Shown one piece after another: positions 46,766 through 55,113 of a stretch of DNA of 55,188 bases. Origin of the DNA: an uncultured Roseburia sp. (GTDB lineage: Bacteria > Bacillota > Clostridia > Lachnospirales > Lachnospiraceae); the NCBI GenBank assembly GCA_934317215.1, contig CAKREH010000024.1, positions 1-55,188 of the forward strand. Reading direction: 5' to 3'. Position numbers and translations under genes: made by a program. Under the pieces are notes generated by a model. The model was given only the letters and a program-made list of their open reading frames with translations. It ran no database searches and was not told where the DNA came from. Numbering within the stretch: the first letter of the stretch is position 1; each line of letters begins with the position of its first letter.

Positions 46766-47974
46766 TTATTCCAGACTGTAAAATGAAAATGTACTGTCTG
46801 CATCCGTGCAGAAGAACTGATAAGTTACATCATCCTTTTCAAAAACATATAAATACGCAAGATAATCCTTTTCATAAGAATCTATCTGGACTGCATCGGA
46901 ATAAAGCTGTGTCGTTTTCACATCCGCCTGCCCGAATAATGCCTTTTTTTTCTCCTGTTCTATCATCAGGTTGAGTGCAAGCTCATCTTCCAGAATCAGG
47001 CTGGTATTTCCCTCATATACCGGCTCTCCAAGGATCTCTTTCATTTCTGTGATATTACTGCAGATTTTTCCCTCCAGCGGAATCTCAGATCTTAAGACAT
47101 AGACGGACGCTATTGTTCTCTCCTCATCTAATGAATCAGAACCATCTTTACTGAAATAAGCTGCCGAAATATCCTTTAAGTATACACAGTGAACGGTATC
47201 ATCCTCCATCACCAGCCGCTGTCCGGTATACTGCTTTGCCGCATCCTGTGTACTCTCTCCAAGAAGGCTCTTATAATCGACTTCGTCATTGAGAAATCTG
47301 CCGGAAAATACGGGTTTTCCGCCCGGATCATATAACACTCCCTCGCCTGATTTTTCATTTTTTAAAAAGTTTCCCTCGTACAAAAGAGAACCATCTTCAC
47401 GATATTCTTTTCCTGTTCCGGAAAACTGATTGTCCACAAACTGACCGAAATATTTTATATTCTGATTGCTGTAATATAAAACACCCTCTCCATTATATTT
47501 ATTTTCGGAAAATGCTCCCTGATATACCATACTGCCATCCGGAGAATACAATGTCCCCATGCCTGTTACCATGCCGCCGTCCACATCACCGACATATGCA
47601 GTGTAACCGGATTTTCCCAATATCTGAACCTTCCCCTGTGCAAGCTGTAACCAGAATGAATTATACCGGTATGCCTTATAAGATGAATTCAGGCTGCCGT
47701 TTAAAGGTTTTGTGATCCACAAAAAATAAGTGCATATAATGATCGTCAGCAGTACCACAGCAAATGCCAGCCTTTTGCTGACTAAAAACCATCCTAACGG
47801 ATAATAATCCTCCTCATTTTTCGGTCTTACATCGAACACTTTCATAAAAAAGTTACGGCTTTTTGCCAGAAACTTATTTTTTACATAAGACGGTTTGGTC
47901 CACATCTTTATCTTCACAAAAAATGGAGAGACTTTCGATCTTGCCGCGTTTATGGCAACTTCAAATATATTCAT
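46766..47974 (-). CDS. Single-span membrane protein with MORN repeats
   Basis: The 402-residue protein has a basic cytoplasmic N terminus of about 68 residues, a span at about 69-87 (LAFAVVLLTIIICTYFLWI) and an outer domain. About residues 120-225 hold MORN repeats: GDVDGGMVTGMGTLYSPDGS, YQGAFSENKYNGEGVLYYSN, FGQFVDNQFSGTGKEYREDG and YEGNFLKNEKSGEGVLYDPG. The C-terminal part is beta-rich and unassigned. By the positive-inside rule the MORN part is outside the membrane, which is unusual. It lies 22 bases after the next membrane-protein gene and 29 before the TolC-fold gene, so these should work together. AGGGGGAG precedes the ATG. Confidence 0.8.
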   Translation of the reverse strand: MNIFEVAINAARSKVSPFFVKIKMWTKPSYVKNKFLAKSRNFFMKVFDVRPKNEEDYYPLGWFLVSKRLAFAVVLLTIIICTYFLWITKPLNGSLNSSYKAYRYNSFWLQLAQGKVQILGKSGYTAYVGDVDGGMVTGMGTLYSPDGSMVYQGAFSENKYNGEGVLYYSNQNIKYFGQFVDNQFSGTGKEYREDGSLLYEGNFLKNEKSGEGVLYDPGGKPVFSGRFLNDEVDYKSLLGESTQDAAKQYTGQRLVMEDDTVHCVYLKDISAAYFSKDGSDSLDEERTIASVYVLRSEIPLEGKICSNITEMKEILGEPVYEGNTSLILEDELALNLMIEQEKKKALFGQADVKTTQLYSDAVQIDSYEKDYLAYLYVFEKDDVTYQFFCTDADSTFSFYSLE

Positions 47975-47996
47975 TTTTATCTCCCCCTTTCTGCAT

Positions 47997-48836
47997 TTAC
48001 TGAAGCAGCGATTCCGTTCCTATCTGATCTACCGAATAATGAAAAATCCGAAAAACTGAATCACCCTGGAATTTCCATTGCATAACTGCAATTACGATCA
48101 CTATTACCAGCAAAATGATTCCCATCACCAGCAGCAGCCGGAAAATGTTATCTTTCCGGCTCTCTATCTTTTCTCTGAAAGACGGCTTTTTGCTCTCAGC
48201 CTCCTGATGGATCATGATCTTAATATCCTTATACAGATCAATAAATTCAATATAGCCCTTTCGCTTGAGCTTCCTGTCAATCAGAACCGCCGCCTGTGTC
48301 GATACATGTTCTAAATCCATAAGCTCTCTTATGATCTTTGCGCATTCCATCGTGCACTCAGCTTCTGTAACAGCAGGATTAAGTTCTGTAACATCCAGCT
48401 CATATTGAAAATAAATATTACCATCCTGGCTGATCTTTATCTGCCTTTGCCTGAGGATCAGGTATAGAATAGGTTTTGGCAGTTCACTCGACATACATTT
48501 TACAAGCAGCTGCTGCCAGATCTGCTGTCCGCTGCACACCCCCATTCTGACTGTTGCCAGATAAAAATTCATCAGGGATCTCTCTTCCTCATATGGAAGT
48601 ACAAAACACACTGCATCCTGATAAGTAAAAATGGATTTTTCTTTTTCCCTGAAAAAAACTGTCTGGGAAAAGACTCCTATGATCTTTTTTGCAAGCTCTC
48701 TGTTTTTTACAAGCCATATGACTTTATACTCTACAGACACCGACTGAAGATATTTGCAGACAGAAACAACATGATCCTTTCCCACAAATACATCCCGAAC
48801 AACCTCATACTGCTCCTGTCCATTGTCTAATATCAT
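47997..48836 (-). CDS. Tail-anchored membrane protein of the CIS locus, unknown family
   Basis: The 279-residue protein has about 230 cytoplasmic residues, then a single span at about 233-252 (LLLVMGIILLVIVIVIAVM) and about 27 residues outside; the basic stretch before the span (KPSFREKIESRKDN) supports that topology. I do not recognise the cytoplasmic domain: it mixes strands and helices and includes YLILRQRQIKISQDGNIYFQ and AKIIRELMDLEHVSTQAAVL. It could be the cytoplasmic docking point for the particle, but no motif proves it. AGGAGGGAGG precedes the ATG. It is the second gene of the operon. Confidence 0.65.
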   Translation of the reverse strand: MILDNGQEQYEVVRDVFVGKDHVVSVCKYLQSVSVEYKVIWLVKNRELAKKIIGVFSQTVFFREKEKSIFTYQDAVCFVLPYEEERSLMNFYLATVRMGVCSGQQIWQQLLVKCMSSELPKPILYLILRQRQIKISQDGNIYFQYELDVTELNPAVTEAECTMECAKIIRELMDLEHVSTQAAVLIDRKLKRKGYIEFIDLYKDIKIMIHQEAESKKPSFREKIESRKDNIFRLLLVMGIILLVIVIVIAVMQWKFQGDSVFRIFHYSVDQIGTESLLQ

Positions 48837-48904
48837 TCAGCCAGCCTCCCTCCTGCATATCTTTCCTATCATATATTCATCACAAATGATCTCTACCGCA
48901 ATAA

Positions 48905-50659
48905 CTACCTGCCGCCAACAATCGCATAGACATAGGTCGCTATGTTTGGATTTCCGGTACAATATATCTTTATTTCAAATACCCCTTCCCTCATCGGTGC
49001 ACAATAAACACCGTCGTTTCCGATCTCACCGCTGTTTGGTTCTGTCAGTTCATACGACAGCTGGCACTCCTGCATATGCTCAAAATTAACCTCAAAGAAG
49101 TATTTGTCACCGGTCTTCAGCTGTACCGTCGAGTTTCTCGGAACCAGTCTTGCCTGTTCCGTCCGTCTGGCTGCCGGCTCATTGTTCTGTGCTTCAATAC
49201 GGATTGCAAACCAGTCTAATATGGCTATGATACTGCTTTGATTCCCATTCAGCCTGACTGCAACCTGAAATGTTCCTTTTTCTTTAAATACTTTTACCGC
49301 AGTTGAAATATCTAACTGCTCCGGCTGCTCAAACAAACCGGTATCGCCATATATTGTATCACCATTTTCTAAGCTCAGGCCTGCTTTGACGTAAACATTT
49401 CCTTTTCCCAGACCATGCATGATCTCATCGGAAAAGCACACCTCACCTTTTTTCATATTCATCGGCAATGGAATCTCAATCCGCCCACTCGCCATCTTTA
49501 CTCCCGGACCTACCGGCTGGGCCGTATCTTTTTGCAGCGACACACCGGATACCGTTCCGGTTCTCTTTCTCTCGCTTTCTTTAAAATAAGATAAATATTT
49601 GTTTCTGTGATATGTCTCCCCTGGCGTTGCAATATATTTTTTGATGCCCTGTTCCCTGATCGTCTTAACCACATACATGCTTCCTGTATTGGAAAAAGAC
49701 AGCTTTGCCAGCTTGATCAGATCATTCATCTGGTGAATGTTGCGCATCTCCAGATTCATCTTTCCTATCTCTCTCGTTGCCAGCTCATCCGGACTTAAAT
49801 TGACCAAAAGAAGATTTAATGAAATATCCTCTGAAACCTCAACTGCACGGTTTCCCTGATAAATGCGGACATCCTCTCTTCGTGCTAACAGACTGGACTC
49901 ATCAAGATCTGTCTGTTCCACATTAAACCAGTAATTGTGGCAGATCTGTTCGCCCTCCTCCATATCGATATCATTGAGTCTGACTTCCAGGTTATGCGTT
50001 CCTTCCATACTGGTAAAAACAGGCATCTGAAAATCTGCCCTGAGTGTCAGTTTTTCAGGTGAAGCTGACTTTTTCTTGATATCAAAAACAAGTTTGGCAG
50101 CTTTTCCCTTTGACACGGCAGCCGGAATCCTGAGTTTGACCAGATAATCCTCATTATCCATCAAAACTTTTTCATATAAAAACTCATCATCCATCTCGAA
50201 AAAGCCTTTTCCATCAGCAGCAGCACTTACCAGAAATAGATCGTATCCTTCCTCGATTCTGTTACATTCATATTCGGAACTATCCTCACCCTGTGTGTTT
50301 TTTGATGCACGGTAAACCGGATGGATCTCTTTTTCCTTATACCTGATGCACAGATATGCATCGCCGCCGTTAATCTTATCATACCCTTCAAGTGTTGTGA
50401 TTTTCTTCACAATACTGGATTCTATCACGATCTCTCTTCCGGTCTCATCAATTGCTGCTCCACTCTCAATCATTATCGTCATATCATCCAGATTTAGCAC
50501 ATTTAATCCACATACAATGCCAGAACCGAACATCACATTGTTCATAAATCTTCTTTTATTGTTCATATATAACTGTTCTGCATAGAAATCTGTGGAGGTC
50601 AATGCTTTTCCTGCATAATACCTGTTTCTTTCAAATGGAAGTAACTGTCTATTTTTCAA
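48905..50659 (-). CDS. eCIS-associated decoration/adhesin-like protein, first gene of the operon
   Basis: The 584-residue protein has no signal peptide. Its N terminus, RYYAGKALTSTDFYAEQLYM then FMNNVMFGSGIVCGLNVLNL, fits a conserved start (YxGKLLTxxDFxxEQ...GxGIVCGL) that I know from proteins in other eCIS loci; its role is not established. The middle is beta-rich, and near the end LSYELTEPNSGEIGNDGVYC followed by APMREG looks like an Ig-like domain. It could be a surface or receptor-binding part. The start is a TTG at 50659 with AGGAG 6 bases upstream. A probable promoter lies 115-140 bases upstream. Confidence 0.72.
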   Translation of the reverse strand: MKNRQLLPFERNRYYAGKALTSTDFYAEQLYMNNKRRFMNNVMFGSGIVCGLNVLNLDDMTIMIESGAAIDETGREIVIESSIVKKITTLEGYDKINGGDAYLCIRYKEKEIHPVYRASKNTQGEDSSEYECNRIEEGYDLFLVSAAADGKGFFEMDDEFLYEKVLMDNEDYLVKLRIPAAVSKGKAAKLVFDIKKKSASPEKLTLRADFQMPVFTSMEGTHNLEVRLNDIDMEEGEQICHNYWFNVEQTDLDESSLLARREDVRIYQGNRAVEVSEDISLNLLLVNLSPDELATREIGKMNLEMRNIHQMNDLIKLAKLSFSNTGSMYVVKTIREQGIKKYIATPGETYHRNKYLSYFKESERKRTGTVSGVSLQKDTAQPVGPGVKMASGRIEIPLPMNMKKGEVCFSDEIMHGLGKGNVYVKAGLSLENGDTIYGDTGLFEQPEQLDISTAVKVFKEKGTFQVAVRLNGNQSSIIAILDWFAIRIEAQNNEPAARRTEQARLVPRNSTVQLKTGDKYFFEVNFEHMQECQLSYELTEPNSGEIGNDGVYCAPMREGVFEIKIYCTGNPNIATYVYAIVGGR

Positions 50660-50743
50660 CCCCGTCTCCTACCTTTCTCTTAGCAATGGTACTATACGAT
50701 ACAACAGCCGGTCTCATATTTTTACAAAATTCCAAAATCATAA

Positions 50744-50772
50744 TTGTCACGATTCCAGTATTAGTCTATAAT
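50744..50772 (+). promoter_or_regulatory. Promoter of the kinase-like gene
   Basis: TTGTCA at 50744-50749 and TATAAT at 50767-50772 with a 17-base spacer, about 104 bases before the ATG at 50876. Good sigma-A match, pointing away from the CIS operon. Confidence 0.75.
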
Positions 50773-50773
50773 A

Positions 50774-50802
50774 ATTTTAGCATTAAGTATTTCTGTTAGC
50801 AA
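50774..50802 (-). promoter_or_regulatory. Candidate promoter of the CIS operon
   Basis: On the minus strand TTGCTA (50802-50797) and TAAAAT (50779-50774) are separated by 17 bases. It overlaps the divergent promoter on the plus strand. The boxes are only moderate matches. Confidence 0.45.
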
Positions 50803-50875
50803 TTATAAAATCAATTTTTGACGATTTTTAGAATATGTTGTTCCGCCATCCAGAAGCGGGGAATGGAGTCAATTT

Positions 50876-51718
50876 ATGGATAAAACAAAATCTTACAAAG
50901 TACCTGTTATTTTTTATCTTCTCTCTCTGCTTGAATCTGCTGCAGGACTGACAGGACTTTACTTTTCCTATCCGGCTGCTGCCTATATAGTGCTTTTTTT
51001 ATTGCTGCTCAATCCCTTGTTCATTCAATTATTTTCTGTAAGACCTTATGTAAAAAAACAGATGTCACAGCCGTACATTTCAGTAGAATATCAAAACCGG
51101 CTGTCTGAATTTGAGGAAAAATTTAACACCCTCTCTCAAAACCATAAAACTTTATCTGAAAAAAATACAGCGCTGCGCAAAGAACTTTCCGCCCAGAAAC
51201 AACTGCTTGCAGATGCACCATTGCTATACCAATGTCCGGTCGACTCCGCCATGCCCGTTTCCATTGATGGTACACTGCAGACGTATTTAAAGAATCACCA
51301 AAACGATATCGAACGTTTTGACCTGCTTGCAACTGTCAATTACGAAGCCGATCACTGTACTACCATGCTCTCACAGAGTGCACTTACATTAATCTTTGAT
51401 AATCTCCTTGATAACAGTTTAAAATACACCCCTTCCGGTGGTACGCTGCTCATCACATTAACCAGACAAAACGACTGTTCCTTACTCATCTGGAAAAATT
51501 CTGGAAAAGGCATTCCTGAGAGTGACATTGAAAAAGTATTCGATCTGAACTACCGACTCAACACAACGGGCTCAGGTACCGGTTTTGGCTTAGCTCAGAT
51601 AAAAGCCCTTATCAATGCTTACGGTGGCAGTGTCTGGGCAAAGAGTTCTCTGGATAACGGATTTACTGTTTTTATACAAATTCCTGAAAAATGTGTTATC
51701 CGCAAACAACTGGAATGA
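50876..51718 (+). CDS. Histidine-kinase-like protein lacking the phosphoacceptor domain
   Basis: The 280-residue protein has two spans in the first 55 residues, a coiled coil at about 70-110 and a GHKL ATPase domain: N box NLLDNSLKYTP, G1 NSGKGIPESD and G2 GSGTGFGLAQIKALINAYGG. No HisKA/DHp helix with the conserved H-E/D pair is seen between coil and ATPase domain, and no response regulator gene is adjacent. So it is either a kinase that acts on another protein or a regulator without normal phosphotransfer. GGAG lies 7 bases before the ATG. It shares a 216-base intergenic space with the CIS operon and is transcribed away from it. Confidence 0.82.
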   Translation: MDKTKSYKVPVIFYLLSLLESAAGLTGLYFSYPAAAYIVLFLLLLNPLFIQLFSVRPYVKKQMSQPYISVEYQNRLSEFEEKFNTLSQNHKTLSEKNTALRKELSAQKQLLADAPLLYQCPVDSAMPVSIDGTLQTYLKNHQNDIERFDLLATVNYEADHCTTMLSQSALTLIFDNLLDNSLKYTPSGGTLLITLTRQNDCSLLIWKNSGKGIPESDIEKVFDLNYRLNTTGSGTGFGLAQIKALINAYGGSVWAKSSLDNGFTVFIQIPEKCVIRKQLE

Positions 51719-51723
51719 ATAAC

Positions 51724-51850
51724 AAAGAGTCGCTTGCGACTCTTTCGCGCTCGAGCGGTGCTGTTTACAGCTAACTTCTACTCCGCGAGATGCGCATCCC
51801 GCCCGGAGGGCTTTTTAATTCATAGGACGTAATTTCCTATGAATTAAAAA
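51724..51850. repeat. Hairpin-rich intergenic element
   Basis: Several palindromes follow each other: AAAGAGTCGC-TT-GCGACTCTTT at 51724-51745, a GCTGTTTACAGC stem near 51762, a palindrome GATGCGCATC flanked by GCG/CGC near 51785-51803, and a perfect 16-base inverted repeat at 51812-51827 and 51835-51850. It may be a dispersed intergenic repeat; that needs a genome search. Confidence 0.6.
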
Positions 51851-51851
51851 T

Positions 51852-51897
51852 AATGGAGTGTACATCTGCCTTACAGATCACACTCCATTGTTTTTTT
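51852..51897. terminator. Bidirectional terminator between the kinase-like and STAS genes
   Basis: AATGGAGTGT (51852-51861) and ACACTCCATT (51880-51889) with inner pairing ATCTG/CAGAT, followed by GTTTTTTT on the plus strand and ATTTTTAA on the minus strand. It can end both convergent transcripts. Confidence 0.85.
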
Positions 51898-51910
51898 CTG
51901 GTATATCTTA

Positions 51911-52210
51911 TTATTCGATTGTAAGAATATCTATAAAACCTGTCATTTCTAAGACTTCATGCACATCCTCATTCACGTGGATCAATTTCATCGAACCATT
52001 CTTTGACTCAGCATTTTTCTGCCCCACTAACAATACTCTAAGACCGGCACTTGAAATATACTCCACACTATTAAAGTCTAATATTAAATGATTCCCCTTC
52101 TGAAACGCCTTTAAAATTTCTTCCTGAAATTTTGGACTGGTAATCGTATCAATACGACCTGATAATATTAATGTAACTATATCCTGATCTGCAATACATT
52201 GTATTTCCAT
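51911..52210 (-). CDS. STAS-domain anti-sigma factor antagonist
   Basis: The 99-residue protein is a single STAS domain of the RsbV/SpoIIAA type: VTLILSGRIDTITSPKFQEE, LILDFNSVEYISSAGLRVLL, with the phosphorylatable serine in the YISSAG turn at about residues 52-57. In partner switching the unphosphorylated form binds the RsbW-type kinase and frees its target. GGAGG precedes the ATG. It lies 41 bases downstream of the chemoreceptor gene. The only RsbW-type kinase and SpoIIE-type phosphatase in the window are on the far side of the CIS operon at 9.7-12.3 kb; whether they act together is inference. Confidence 0.93.
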   Translation of the reverse strand: MEIQCIADQDIVTLILSGRIDTITSPKFQEEILKAFQKGNHLILDFNSVEYISSAGLRVLLVGQKNAESKNGSMKLIHVNEDVHEVLEMTGFIDILTIE

Positions 52211-52251
52211 TACATGCGACCTCCATTTTTAATTAATGTTCTACTTATTTA

Positions 52252-54399
52252 TTATTCTGTTTTAAATACAGAAATCTCCGATTTCAGATCATTCATATTA
52301 TCACCCAGTGACTGAGCCGTCTGATTCATGGTATCTACATTCTCCTGCAGTTTTGCAGCAACATTCTGAACCAGTTTTGTTCCCTCTGCTGTTTCTGCAA
52401 TAATATCCGAAATATTCTTTACTGCTGCCAGAGTATCTTCACGCTCTTTATCTGCCTGCTCTGTACTGGATACGATTTCTTTTAACGCATCAAACAGTTT
52501 CTGCATGCATTGGTTCATATCATCAAACACTCCAACTACTTCCTGCACTGCCTCTGTCTGAAGTGCAACCATATCCCGTGCCTGTTTTGCATTTTCTACG
52601 CTGTTTACAGTCTGATCTGTGATATGAGTTACATTGTTCTGGATTTCTCCGGCTGCCTCTGCAGAATGATCTGCAAGTTTCCTGATTTCCTCTGCAACCA
52701 CTGCAAATCCTCTTCCTGCTTCTCCTGCTCTTGCAGCTTCGATGGAAGCATTTAAGGAAAGCAGATTTGTCTGTTCTGAAATATCTGTAATTGTCTCTAC
52801 AAACTCGTTGATAATCTCAGATTCTTTTTTGAGCTCCTCAATACTGGTTTCAACTTTGATTGTTACATCTGTTGTCTTTGTTGCTCGTTCGCCCAGCGTC
52901 TGAACCATCTGCATACCATGATTGATCATATTTTCAGCTTCAGAAACCAATCCTTCAACCTGACCTACAATACTGCTGACATTCTGGATCTCTTCGGAAA
53001 GCGTATCTGTTTTTCTTACACATTCCTCTGCATGTTCGGACTGTTTTGTAATGCCATCATTGATCTCATCAATTGCCTGAATGATATTCACAGAATAATC
53101 TTTCATAACATTCGATGCCTGACGTACTTCCTGTGCCGATGACTCTAATGTATCGGTTGCTCCGCTTACCTTTTGGACAAGCTTTTTATTATTATTGATC
53201 ATATGATTTGCAACTACTGCAAGGTTATTAAATTCATCATGACCTTTTACGCTGACTTTTGTTGTAAGATTTCCCTCTGCAACCTCTTCAAGCCTGCCGG
53301 AAATGCGTTTCATATTTTTCTGGATTCCGGTACTGATGATAATACCAATCAACACTGCAACAACGCATGCAATCAGTACGACTGCAATCGTCACATTGCG
53401 GATATCATCTGCCTGTCCATTAACGATCTCCATTGGTACAAGTGCACATACAGCAGCATTTGTACGCTCCATCCTGCTGTAAAAGAACAGATAACTTTTT
53501 CCATTTATGCTGACTTCTTTCGTGGTCTGCTGATCTTCAATATTATTAAAGAAATCCTGTCCATAAAATACAGTTTCTCCATCTGCTCTTGTACTTTCCT
53601 GACCATCCGGAAGTTTTTCTGAGATAATCTCTCTTCCCGACTGTGTCACAAACCCAATAATACTGCCATCTCCCATATCGAGGCTGTCTAAGAACTGCTG
53701 GATTGCAGATGCCTTGACATCAATAACGATAAATCCTTTACCAGACTGTGGTGTCGTCTGATATGCCATAATATAATCTGACTGTTTTAAACCAAGGGTT
53801 TCGTCTAAAGTCTTATGATAATCAACCCATTCTGGTAATTTTTTTCCATTATCAGAATATCCAAGCATTTCATCCTTATACTCTTTGTAGATACCCATTA
53901 CATTTCCGCCTGCCCTTGTGGATAACATCTGGATATCTTCAATTGTCACAATATGTATATTGCTGATAAATTCGTTTCCTGCCTGAGATGCACGGATACT
54001 TGATCCCACACTGTTAATAACAGATTTTTTCCGCGTGGAATCAGTCTCATACAGACCTATCATATATTTCCCAAGATCTGACTGAAATGCATACTTTAAT
54101 GCCTCTGCCTCAATAAAAGAGTTACTTACATCAATATACTGGTTTGCCATATTGATTGTCTGTTCATTTGAATCCCGGAATGTATCATACATACCGGCAG
54201 CTGCTTTTTTATAAGAAAATACCCCAACCAAAATCAAAAACAGGATCGGAACCAGAAAACATAAAAAAATCTTCGCACGTATACTAAACAGTACGCCTTT
54301 CTTCTGTTCCTTTTTTTGAACCATTGTCTGTTTCGGAACTTTTTTTGACCTTTGTGATCTTACACCTTTTACAGGTGATTTTTTGTTCTTATTGGCCAT
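52252..54399 (-). CDS. Methyl-accepting chemotaxis protein
   Basis: The 715-residue receptor has a basic cytoplasmic start of about 35 residues, span 1 at about 40-63, an extracytoplasmic dCACHE-like sensor (about 65-330), span 2 (about 335-358), a HAMP domain and a long coiled-coil signalling domain with the conserved hairpin tip EQTNLLSLNASIEAARAGEA followed by GRGFAVVAEEIRKLA. The tip binds CheA/CheW. GAGGG precedes the ATG. Its pairing with a STAS gene rather than a che gene suggests that it, or the operon, may feed a signal into partner switching as well as motility. The ligand is unknown. Confidence 0.95.
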   Translation of the reverse strand: MANKNKKSPVKGVRSQRSKKVPKQTMVQKKEQKKGVLFSIRAKIFLCFLVPILFLILVGVFSYKKAAAGMYDTFRDSNEQTINMANQYIDVSNSFIEAEALKYAFQSDLGKYMIGLYETDSTRKKSVINSVGSSIRASQAGNEFISNIHIVTIEDIQMLSTRAGGNVMGIYKEYKDEMLGYSDNGKKLPEWVDYHKTLDETLGLKQSDYIMAYQTTPQSGKGFIVIDVKASAIQQFLDSLDMGDGSIIGFVTQSGREIISEKLPDGQESTRADGETVFYGQDFFNNIEDQQTTKEVSINGKSYLFFYSRMERTNAAVCALVPMEIVNGQADDIRNVTIAVVLIACVVAVLIGIIISTGIQKNMKRISGRLEEVAEGNLTTKVSVKGHDEFNNLAVVANHMINNNKKLVQKVSGATDTLESSAQEVRQASNVMKDYSVNIIQAIDEINDGITKQSEHAEECVRKTDTLSEEIQNVSSIVGQVEGLVSEAENMINHGMQMVQTLGERATKTTDVTIKVETSIEELKKESEIINEFVETITDISEQTNLLSLNASIEAARAGEAGRGFAVVAEEIRKLADHSAEAAGEIQNNVTHITDQTVNSVENAKQARDMVALQTEAVQEVVGVFDDMNQCMQKLFDALKEIVSSTEQADKEREDTLAAVKNISDIIAETAEGTKLVQNVAAKLQENVDTMNQTAQSLGDNMNDLKSEISVFKTE

Positions 54400-54561
54400 A
54401 ACACTACCCTCTTGAGCAGAATCTTCTGCTGCCTCTCCAACATAATAATATTTAGAATATATACTAGAATATCACAAAAAATAGATTTTAAAAAGTCAAT
54501 TTTTGTAAATTTTTACTTTTTATTGCGCTTTTTGTTCTGTTTATATTTATAAATACAACAA

Positions 54562-54588
54562 AGAGCTCTAGGGAAATCCTAAAGCTCT
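54562..54588 (-). terminator. Terminator of the rRNA-tRNA transcript
   Basis: AGAGCT-C-TAGG, loop GAAA, TCCTA-A-AGCTCT forms an imperfect stem, followed on the minus strand by a T-rich stretch. It ends the 23S-tRNA transcript before the MCP gene. Confidence 0.65.
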
Positions 54589-54599
54589 CTATTTTTCAG

Positions 54600-54670
54600 A
54601 GGCGACAATCGGAATCGAACCGATGATAAGGGTGTTGCAGACCCGTGCCTTACCGCTTGGCTATGTCGCC
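54600..54670 (-). tRNA. tRNA-Cys (GCA)
   Basis: Minus-strand cloverleaf: acceptor GGCGACA with TGTCGCC-type pairing, anticodon loop CTGCAAC (GCA), T arm ATCGGTTCGATTCCGAT, discriminator U. It differs from the tRNA-Cys at 9.5 kb in both acceptor and T stems. Confidence 0.95.
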
Positions 54671-54685
54671 ATATAATATTTTTAA

Positions 54686-54757
54686 TGACTCCGACGGGAA
54701 TCGAACCCGTGTTACCGCCGTGAAAGGGCGATGTCTTAACCGCTTGACCACGGAGCC
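54686..54757 (-). tRNA. tRNA-Glu (UUC)
   Basis: Minus-strand cloverleaf: acceptor GGCTCCG with CGGAGTC (one G-U), anticodon loop CTTTCAC with anticodon TTC, T arm ACGGGTTCGATTCCCGT, discriminator A. Confidence 0.95.
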
Positions 54758-54805
54758 GGAGTATCATCCGTATAAATAAAAACTATGATTTACCGGATAA
54801 AAAAA

Positions 54806-54878
54806 CTCCCCGAGTAGGACTCGAACCTACGACAGCGCGGTTAACAGCCGCGTGCTCTACCAACTGAGCTATCGAGGA
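54806..54878 (-). tRNA. tRNA-Asn (GUU)
   Basis: Minus-strand cloverleaf: acceptor TCCTCGA with TCGGGGA, D arm AGCTCAGTTGGTAGAGC, anticodon loop CTGTTAA with anticodon GTT, T arm GTAGGTTCGAGTCCTAC, discriminator G. Confidence 0.95.
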
Positions 54879-55113
54879 ATATGAAATATATAACAAAACG
54901 ACGTATTTGATACGTCATTTATATCATATGCATTGTATGCTGATACCTTCAAAACTTCATACAGAACTCCGATTTCTTCGAAAGTGGTCATCTCAATTCC
55001 GCTTCGCTCCATTTCGATGATTTGCTCCGCAAATCTCAAGCCGTATAAAGAATCAATTCCGTAAGCACGCTTCCTTCACTGCTTCTTCATCCGCCTTGCC
55101 ACTTTCTACGCTT

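Noticed and set aside
15560..48836. Prophage or R-type tailocin interpretation
   Set aside because: There are no capsid, portal, terminase, integrase, holin or endolysin genes, while DUF4255, DUF6760, DUF4280 and the eCIS-type ATPase are present.
54879..55113. 5S rRNA gene in the 23S-tRNA spacer
   Set aside because: No conserved 5S segments could be found on either strand.
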